Assembly: GCA_030512335.1 (NCBI GenBank)
Contig: JAULSU010000001.1
Coordinates: forward strand, 4,588,001-4,652,000
Reading direction: 5' to 3'
DNA: 64,000 bases
Source: Immersiella caudata
Lineage: Eukaryota > Ascomycota > Sordariomycetes > Sordariales > Lasiosphaeriaceae
The notes beneath the pieces were generated by a model. The model ran no database searches. It was not told the DNA's origin and was given only the letters and a program-made list of their open reading frames with translations. Positions 56,867-64,000 of the stretch are shown piece by piece. A program made the translations under genes and the position numbers. Each line of letters begins with the position of its first letter. Within the stretch, counting starts at the first letter, position 1.

Positions 56867-59554
56867 CTAACACAACCTCCCACCAGCTCTAACCTCCCCT
56901 CTCAGCCCTCCAACCTCCGCACTCACACTCTCACCACTCCTCAACGACAGCACTGCCGCTCTCTGTGCAAGGTCTACTAGCTCTTCCAGCTTTCCCCCTT
57001 GCGCCAACCCAGCGACCAAGACTCCCAAGAAGGTATCACCCACACCATTAACACTGACAACGTCCTTTACACTCTCCACAGCAGGATACAACCTCATGTA
57101 TATCCCTCCAACAGCCGGATGGTTGTTCTGCGCCCTAGCAAGAATATACCTCGCCTCGTTCGGGTCCTTCAGTCTAGGGTCGTCTGTTGGCATGAGGGAG
57201 GTGAGCAAAGCACCGTTGGCGCCCATCTTGGTGATGATGGTAGGGATGTAAGGCAGGAGCTGCACAGATTGGATAGGGATGCCTTGATCGGTCATGTCCG
57301 GGCTAGTAAGTCGGACGAAGCGATCACGGGCACCACGCATGCCGAAGGCGTCAATGATGTCAAACCAGCCTGGGTACTCGAGATATTCATTGCGGGCAGC
57401 AGCAGCGTACATGGCTGCCAGTTCAAATTGGTTGGGTGTTGCGAGGTCGATGCCGGTGTGAGGATAGATTCCCAGACGTGGAGGAGAATCGCGAGCCGGA
57501 GGGGCAAAGAGGCGTTCAGATTTGGCCGCCGAGACTGGTTCGAAGGCGATGTGGGCTCCGTGGCGTCGGCCGGAGGAGATCCAAGCGTGGAGGTCGGGTC
57601 CGGACCAGTTGGCGTCGACAACGAGCCACTTCGGACGGGCGGCAGCAACGGCTGAATCCCAGTAGGTAGGGAAGGAGTGTTGAGAGAAGATGGCCATGTC
57701 AGCCATGGCCATGACGAGGTTTTTGTGGACATCATTGACGGCAACGTATTGCGCCGTCCGAGTAGAAGGGTACTCATGGCCGAGTTTGCGGATGTACGAT
57801 GTGTCCAAACCTTCAGCGGCGATGGACGAAATGATGGTCGAGCCAGCACTAAAACCGTCAGGCCTATTTCCCAGTCAAATGTCGCCCCAGGAACTTACAT
57901 ATCATCACCAATCATGCTGCAAAGCCTCACCTTGCCCTCTTCGCTAACTTTGTGAGCTGCAAGAGCGACATTGTGTCCGACACCCCCCACGGACTGACTG
58001 ATAAAGGACGGGTTGGATGTGTGGAGTGATGGCGAGACGGCCTTGGTTCCCCCTGACGAGACACCGCCAGCATAGTCGCAGCTCAGATCAAGCGCAACAG
58101 AGCCTGCCACAAGAACGTCTACGGTATGGTTATCCTGCTTTCAGTTAGTCTAAGCCTCTACGAAAGTAAAACAGCAGCTAAAGCACATCTCTTTACCTCA
58201 TCTTTCAGTTTTGACTGCTCCACAGCCCTCTCGTTCGGGATCGACGCAGGAGCCTGTATGCTATGACTATCTTGATGTTACTCGCTAACTCACCATTCAA
58301 AGCCAAACGACTTACACGCTCTCCGGTCGAACTGTTGCTGGGTAGCCTAGAAGCTTGGAGAATTCCACTGCCACGTTTGCGGCCCGCTCCACGTTTGACT
58401 TTACCAGGTGCACATTCGCCGTCACGCTCCGTTCCTGGGTTAATGCTCGTATCCTCGTCAGGATATAAGGCGTGTTTGCGCTCCCCGTGATCCCCTTCTC
58501 GTCAGCCTCACGGAGAGCAGTACCGATCGCAATTTCGATCTCTGCCTTGGGAATGGCGTACTGTTCCGGAATCGGGTTGGCAAAGTGCAGACCAGACTCG
58601 ACTCCAAGCTGCTCTTGAGCCAAGATCATCGCCGCCGCTTGCTTCTCATCCTTGACCACAAATGGGCTCTTCGTGCCACTTTCTCGCGCCCAAAACGCAG
58701 GGAAATCCACATCCCCTTGCCTTCCATCGGCAAACGTCGAGACGACCGCTCCCTGTGTCTCAAGATACTCCAGCGTCCGCGGGATATCTAGAAACCCCTT
58801 GCACCCACTGCTGATGACAGCCACGCGGGTTCTCCCCAGCTCCGTCAGATCGGCCGAGATGTCCAACGAAACTTCACCGCCGCGGTGCACACCACCCAGC
58901 CCTCCCGTGCCAAACACCCGGATGCCCGCCAGTCTCGCAAGCAACATCGTCCCCGAGATTGTCGTGCCGCCGTGGATCTTGTTTCCCGCCATGCCCTATA
59001 CTATTATCAACCCCTACCCTCTCCCCAAACAAACGGCGAAGCCGATCACATCCAACTCAAACACCGGGTAAACTCCGAAACAAAACAAACTACCCTCTGC
59101 TCCCCATACCAACTCAACTCAAAATCGAAACAAATGTAAAAAAAATAAAAAAAGGAGGAGTACTCACCATCCCGACCAAATAAGCCAAATCCCTCCTGCT
59201 AACCTTTCTAGCCCCTTCACGAACCATCCTATCCACCTCCGCTGACGTCAGCCCCACCGTAGGCACACCCGCCAGAACACCGCACACCGCTGGGACCGCG
59301 CCCTTGCTCCGGATGATATCCTCCAGGACCACATTGAGATCATCGCCGAGGGCGCCGTGCGTGTAAATGGTTGTTTCGAGGGCGACGACGGGGCGATTGG
59401 TGGCTAATGCGTCGGATACTTCGGCGGAGATGCGAAGGGGTGATTTTAAGGGGGAGGAGAAGGTTTGAAGGGTTCTTGTTAGGGGTAGGCGAAGAAGGAG
59501 GGGTTTGGAGTTGGGGAAGCGTAGGCCTCGGGGGAGAAGGAGGCGGGTGGTCAT
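56867..59554 (-). CDS. Bifunctional pseudouridine-5'-phosphate glycosidase / pseudouridine kinase
   Basis: Exons 59554-59168, 58995-58316, 58260-58197, 58134-57899 and 57848-56867; introns 172, 55, 62 and 50 nt; 782 aa. The N-terminal half is PsuG-like (ISAEVSDAL, VALETTIYTHGA, GVPTVGLTSAEVD, KVSRRDLAYLVGM, NKIHGGTTISGTM, FGTGGLGGVHRGGE, PVAVISSGCKGFLDI-type and ESGLHFANPIPE). It splits pseudouridine-5'-phosphate into uracil and ribose-5-phosphate. After a linker (IQAPASIPNERAVEQSKLKDE) comes a PfkB-family kinase (VDVLVAGSVALDL, VGGVGHNVALAAHKV, TKMGANGALLTS, VNGVGDTFLGVLVAGLAQGG with the catalytic DT region). It would phosphorylate pseudouridine to feed the first domain. This gene fusion is known in eukaryotes. 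An N-terminal Arg/Leu/Pro-rich stretch may target it to mitochondria. The 172-nt intron is long but not repetitive. Confidence 0.94.
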
Positions 59555-60526
59555 TTTGAGGTCGGAAGGGAGAGAGGGTGGGCCTCTCTTAGTTGGTTGG
59601 TTGAGGCAGAGTTGTTTGTATCATTGAGTTTAAGGATCCTTGTTCGAGGCGAGCTGTGAGGAGTGGAGATGTTGGGGTACCGATGAGATGATGGTGACCG
59701 TTTGGCTGCAGGTCTGACGAGAACACCTAGCTCTTATAGTTCCAGGTAGTCTGATCGCAGCTAATATGGCCATTAAGTTGAACTTACGTGTTAGAGTTGA
59801 CAGCTGCGTTTTTTCGTCGTCCGAAGGGCGTCCTGAAGGATGAATGACTCCAAATGCAAGACGTTGAAAGGTGAGCGTCAACTTCCATTGTTGAATCGTG
59901 TGGCCCGTGCGGGTTGGGGTCAACCCCCACATTCCCCAACTCCAGGGTACGCAAGTTCGGCAACGTCTTCCAGGTCCCGGGAAAGGTGAAACCCGCCAAG
60001 CCATGCGCCAGAACCGTTACAACCGGAGCCCCAAGGAACGTCATCGTCTCTGATTTACCCCTACGCACCGCACTTGCTGCTGCTCATTCATGCCAACATG
60101 GTAGCTCCCGTGGTAACTTGCCATCATGTTAACACTTTGACCCGGTGGCAGCGCATCCGAATGGCGATCGCATAACAGAGACACCATCTGATGCCCGGTT
60201 CCCACACCTTGGCTTCCAAGACTCTGCTTGGCCCTCGCCAATCTCGCTCCCACCTAGCGTAGGGACTCAGGCCCGCGATAGCTGGCGAAGGGGCGGCAAG
60301 CCGTCTTTTTTCTTGGATTCCGGCCGAGCCGTGATCCTCCTCACACTTGTTTCCCTGTTTCTCCTTCTCCCCAATGACGGTTTCTAGTCCGTCGGCTGCT
60401 AAATAGCCTTCGCTCTCCCACCCCGTTCTTGTGGATGCGGCTCTGTTTCTTCTCTCTCGCTCTCCCATTTTGCATCTTCAATAGCCGGCCGATCGCGACG
60501 GAAACACCGTCCCAGGCTAAATAACA
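59555..60526. other. Intergenic, divergent promoters
   Basis: This 1-kb divergent region lies between the pseudouridine enzyme and the secreted-protein gene. No supported gene; short frames only. Confidence 0.5.
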
Positions 60527-61394
60527 ATGTTTCTTCATCATGTCTCTCTACTTGGCCTTGCTGCCACATCCCTCGCTCAAGACCTCAACTTCGTCGTCGC
60601 TGGCGGCCAAATCTTCACGCCTGGCCTTGCTATTCTTAACGCTCCGCAACCGGGCACCCCCCTCGGCGGCGAACTTCTCGAGGTCGCCCTCGATGTGTCC
60701 ACCAACGGCCGGCTTCCGCTTCCGCCTTATGACCCGGAAAGCCCGTCTATGATCCATAATATCACCATTTTTCTCTATAGTTACGACACTGGAAGAAACT
60801 TCACCATCACGAATGGCACCGCCAGTGGCATCTTCAACGCGAGCTTGGGCGACATCATGGAGCAAGAGCCCGGCTCGACAGTGAAGCACGTCAAGTGGAC
60901 GTGGCCCGACTGTCTTGTGGGCAATGGTCCCCCAACTGAACTCGACTCTGCTCGGGGTATTTACAATGTATGGCATTTCACTTTTCCCACCCATCCCACT
61001 TTCGAGTATTGACAAACCCCAGATCTCGATTCGCCAGTCCTTCCGCCTCAACGATGAAGATCATTACACCATCTTTGATCTCCCCATCGCCATCACCAAC
61101 TCCATCCCTAACGACGTTCTGCGCCCGACCTGTGATGAGATCTCCAACCCGCTGCTTTCACCTGAGGAGATTGACATCGTCGGCGCCAACACCGTCCCCG
61201 TGATGTTCGCGCCAGGGGATGCCACGATTGTGCAAGCTATCGGGAGCGGAGAAGGCACCGGACAGGACGGTCTGGGCCCAACGAGACCTGGAGCGACGAG
61301 CAGTCAGGGCTTGGGAAGCGGAGCACCCAGGGGCAAGGGGGTGCCTGGGTGGGAGTTGATGTTGGTGATGATCGGTACGGTGATGATGCTATAA
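60527..61394 (+). CDS. Secreted protein with GPI-type C-terminus, unknown function
   Basis: Exons 60527-60967 and 61023-61394; 55-nt intron (GTATGG...CCCCAG, branch near TTGACA); 270 aa. The N-terminus is a signal peptide (MFLHHVSLLGLAATSLAQ). The mature part is beta-rich looking, with several N-glycosylation sequons (NIT, NFT, NGT, NAS) near 78-105, WTWPDCLVG and a second cysteine in LRPTCDEIS. A Gly/Ser/Pro linker leads to a hydrophobic end (WELMLVMIGTVMML), consistent with a GPI anchor. I do not recognise the domain; homologues would be expected among fungal hypothetical surface proteins. The start is the only ATG giving a signal peptide. Confidence 0.85.
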
Positions 61395-61599
61395 GGGGAT
61401 GGATGAGTGAGGCTGCTTTGGTTTTGATGATACCCCGGGCTGTGAGATGTCACAGAGTCCTTTGTTGACTGATCCTTACTTAGTATAATAATACATATTG
61501 AAGCTACCCTACGCTGTGGTACTCTCGTAACGCTCCCAGAAGATCTAAACCAAGGTAGGAACGTAAGTGAATTCGAACGCATGGGCAAAGAAGAAAAAA

Positions 61600-63510
61600 G
61601 GCATGCGACTAAGAGGAATTGAACTCAAGCGACGCCACAACCTCCTTCACATTTGACACGCAGTGCAGCCTGTACTTCCGCTGCACCACACACGGAGCCA
61701 CGGGCTTCCATGGCGGCCTGTCGCGTGGGGCCAGTGCCGGTCTCCGGGTCCCCAGGCCGGGAGAGTTCGATGAGTTAGTTCAAAAAAATGACGCATCATC
61801 GTGTAACAAAAGCGAAGGTTTTAGGAAGAGATTACCGGTGAAGATATCTTCTATTCAGTATCGTTATTCGGGCTACTTTCGCTGGAAAGAGGGAGTGGAA
61901 TAGCTGATGATATTGTCAAGCTGCTTGCATGCTGAGGACGGACGAACAGGGGTTCCAAGTTGGGCATGGCAAGGTTGCGGTAGTCTGACAGAGGCCGGGG
62001 GGGAGGGTGGGGGATTAGTGCATACCCTACAGCGAACTGGATTTCTGAGGGCTGATAATCGTGCTTGGGAAACCGCTTTTCAACGGAGACAAGAAAGTGG
62101 AAAACTAGAAAGAATGAACATCTCAAAATGCTCCAAAAAAAAGCCAATACAGCCTGAAGCATTACGGGATTGAACCCAGGCTGTGTTAAGTGACGAAGTC
62201 CGCCGTGCCGCCGACTTGCCAGAATGATGCCCCTCAAGAGCCGCTCAACCATGGATACGTGACGGCTTCTCTGTGCCCGGCAAAGTCCCAGGTGGCAGCA
62301 TCGTGCCGGCATACATGTAGCTGGCTGGGTGGCCAAAAAGGGGCGAAAGATCAGGAAGTTGAAGGGGGTGGCGGACCATGGCCAAAAGCGAAGTCCTCGC
62401 CGCCAGGAGCGACAAGGGTTTGGATGAGCTGCAATCAAAATTCGAGCTACTTCGCTGAAAGGAAGGGCTGAAGTTTGAAGACTACATACGATGCTTCTCA
62501 GCCGGGAGAAGGCACTACTTGGGCGCCTGCAGTGTTCGATGCGACCCAGATGCCGGCGTGGTGGTGTGCGATATGAACACAGGAAGAGGCAGGGAAATAA
62601 GCAAAGATATTGACGCATCCAGCAAACCAACCAACAAAAGGGGCCAGATTACAGGCCATAAAAGCAGAAGGGAAATCTCAAAAGAAGAGCTTGCAAGACC
62701 AAAATCCACATGCACAGCCGCGGAACTGAACTCAGGTGGTACGCATCCTCCTCGCTTCCCACCATCAGCACTGCCTTCACTTCCGCTACACCACAGTCCT
62801 GAAAAAAGGCATTGCCCATGCCCATCCTGGGAGCGAAAGCGTTTCCAGCCGGTCGCCTCTAGTCAAACTACCTGGCAAAAAGAAGTTTTGAGCGATCCAA
62901 GGACCAAACGAGCAGGCCCGCCCATCAAAAAGCGAAGTTTCCCTTACCCCGTAGGGAAGGGAATTGTTGCAACCGAAGTAAGATAGATAGTTCAGCTACT
63001 TCGCTGGAAATCAAGCCTGGAATTTTGGATGATACCCCTCATCCTTTCGCAGACAGGGGAGCGCCGTATTCGTGCCTGAGGTTGTGACTTACACGTCATA
63101 TCGGTTTGAGGGGCAAGGGGTAAAATCTGGCAAGTTCAACCATTATAGCGAATAAACTGAAGCTACGGGATGGGATCGAACGCAGAACGTCCCTTTGTGC
63201 AGCCTTTTCAGTTGGGTGAAGACATGGGTGTTGCTGCCTGTTGGCTTTACGGCATACAACTGAGCCAAAATGCCACGGAGAGGTGGCAGGAAGTGTGATC
63301 CTGCCAGGGCTGGGGAGTGGTTCGCGGTGTCCTCAGCGAGTGGAGAAAGTTGACCCGAAGCAACGACCGGGAGCAAGATACCTAGATGATCATGCGGAAG
63401 AAAGAATTACGAGAAAAAAAGAAAGAAAGAAAAAAAAAAAAACCGAAGCTTCGGGACCTTGAGGTAAGTGGTATTCAATCAGAGCTGCTTCGCTGGAAAT
63501 GAGGCGTGGA
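61600..63510 (-). repeat. Four degenerate ~0.5-kb tandem units with tRNA-like B boxes
   Basis: Two landmarks alternate four times. On the plus strand, a GA(A)CTGAAC/GATTGAACCC-type motif (reverse of a pol III B box, GGTTCAATCC) occurs near 61612, 62160, 62718 and 63172. Each is followed 260-320 bp later by GCTACTTCGCTGGAAA-like sequence at 61871, 62444, 62993 and 63482. In units 1 and 3 the minus strand also has an A-box-like GCGGAAGT about 60-70 nt before the B box, and T-runs follow the B box in units 1-3. Units 3 and 4 share a further ~40 bp after the second landmark. No unit folds into a good cloverleaf, so these look like relics of a tRNA-derived (SINE-like) or pol III element. Confidence 0.5.
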
Positions 63511-64000
63511 AAATATCTTATACCCCCCAGGCAAACACCATCGCCGATGTAACCGCATGGAACCTTGTGCCATGAAAGACACATCCCCACGTGGATCGCA
63601 GGGAGAAGTTGGCATATGTTGGTGATTGATGATGTGAGAGTGGCTTGCAGTTAGCTTCCCCAATGTGAGACCTCTACAGTCATGTATTGCTGTTCCTCTT
63701 CCTTGTCTATATTTCGCTTCAGCGAGCTCCAACCCCCTCGCCCAAACACCAAACACCACCAATACACAAACACACAATATGACTAAACAATACGGTAGAG
63801 CCCATCCCTTCGCCATCATTCTCCTTCTCCGCACCATAGCAGCTTCGACCCGCGCGCTTCTGTGTATGCCTCGGGCTCACAGTGTGAGGCCCTATAAAGT
63901 GAGAGTCTCGAAAATACAACAGCAAACCAAACAAAAAAAGAATGACACCAATCCATGCCCCATGTCCAATGAAACAACGCCCTGTTGATGCTCAAGGACT
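63511..64000. other. Window end, no supported gene
   Basis: The frames at 63475-63837 (minus) and 63665-63988 (plus) overlap, and neither has a domain. A CACCA-rich, C-rich plus strand near 63730-63780 could be promoter or leader of a gene beyond the window. Confidence 0.4.

Noticed and set aside
1..64000. CRISPR arrays, operons, insertion sequences with transposase genes, biosynthetic gene cluster
   Set aside because: The sequence is eukaryotic; no array of short spaced repeats, no transposase or polyketide/peptide synthase frame was seen.

Overview
This window is nuclear DNA of a filamentous ascomycete (Pezizomycotina, most likely a Sordariomycete). The evidence is dense two-strand genes with short GT-AG introns (mostly 47-80 nt, branch sites of the CTRAC type) and fungus-specific families: a palF-type arrestin, a six-HAMP group III histidine kinase, a Moco sulfurase, and a fused pseudouridine glycosidase-kinase. 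I resolve 18 spliced genes with closed reading frames, plus one small gene with an unresolved middle and one decayed gene.

Layout. 0-14 kb: palF, a Cys-rich single-pass surface protein (-), the GINS subunit Sld5, a short-chain dehydrogenase, a small GPI-type protein, and MTRu-1-P dehydratase (-). 15-26 kb: calnexin, methylmalonate-semialdehyde dehydrogenase, CDC6 (-), and the condensin kleisin Brn1; CDC6 and Brn1 share a 452-bp divergent promoter. 26-35 kb: a small coiled-coil candidate gene (-), a 4-kb gene-free stretch, and a SAM plus HMG-box regulator. 35-48 kb: the nik-1/os-1 type osmosensing kinase (-), a 3.6-kb gene-free stretch, a wax-synthase-like MBOAT protein (-), and the Moco sulfurase (-). 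49-61 kb: a CaCA cation exchanger, a Ser/Gly/Tyr repeat protein, a broken secreted-protein gene (-), the fused pseudouridine-catabolism enzyme (-), and a secreted/GPI-type protein. 61.4-64 kb holds no convincing gene, but carries four degenerate ~0.5-kb tandem units with tRNA-like B-box motifs.

The most striking signal is in the introns. Six introns in four unrelated genes are copies of one another. They are 134-147 nt long, against about 50-80 nt for most others. Four copies form family I: two in the SDR gene, one in the surface-protein gene, one in the MBOAT gene. Two copies form family II: one in the SDR gene, one in the GPI-protein gene. Each has an internal inverted repeat (best copy: two perfect 12-nt arms) followed by a branch-site block. 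All three introns of the SDR gene belong to these families. They look like introner-like elements, that is, repetitive self-spreading spliceosomal introns. The two families share their architecture and probably an origin.

Apart from CDC6 and Brn1, the neighbouring genes show no obvious shared pathway and no biosynthetic cluster. Exon boundaries were placed by eye from splice signals, phase and family conservation.
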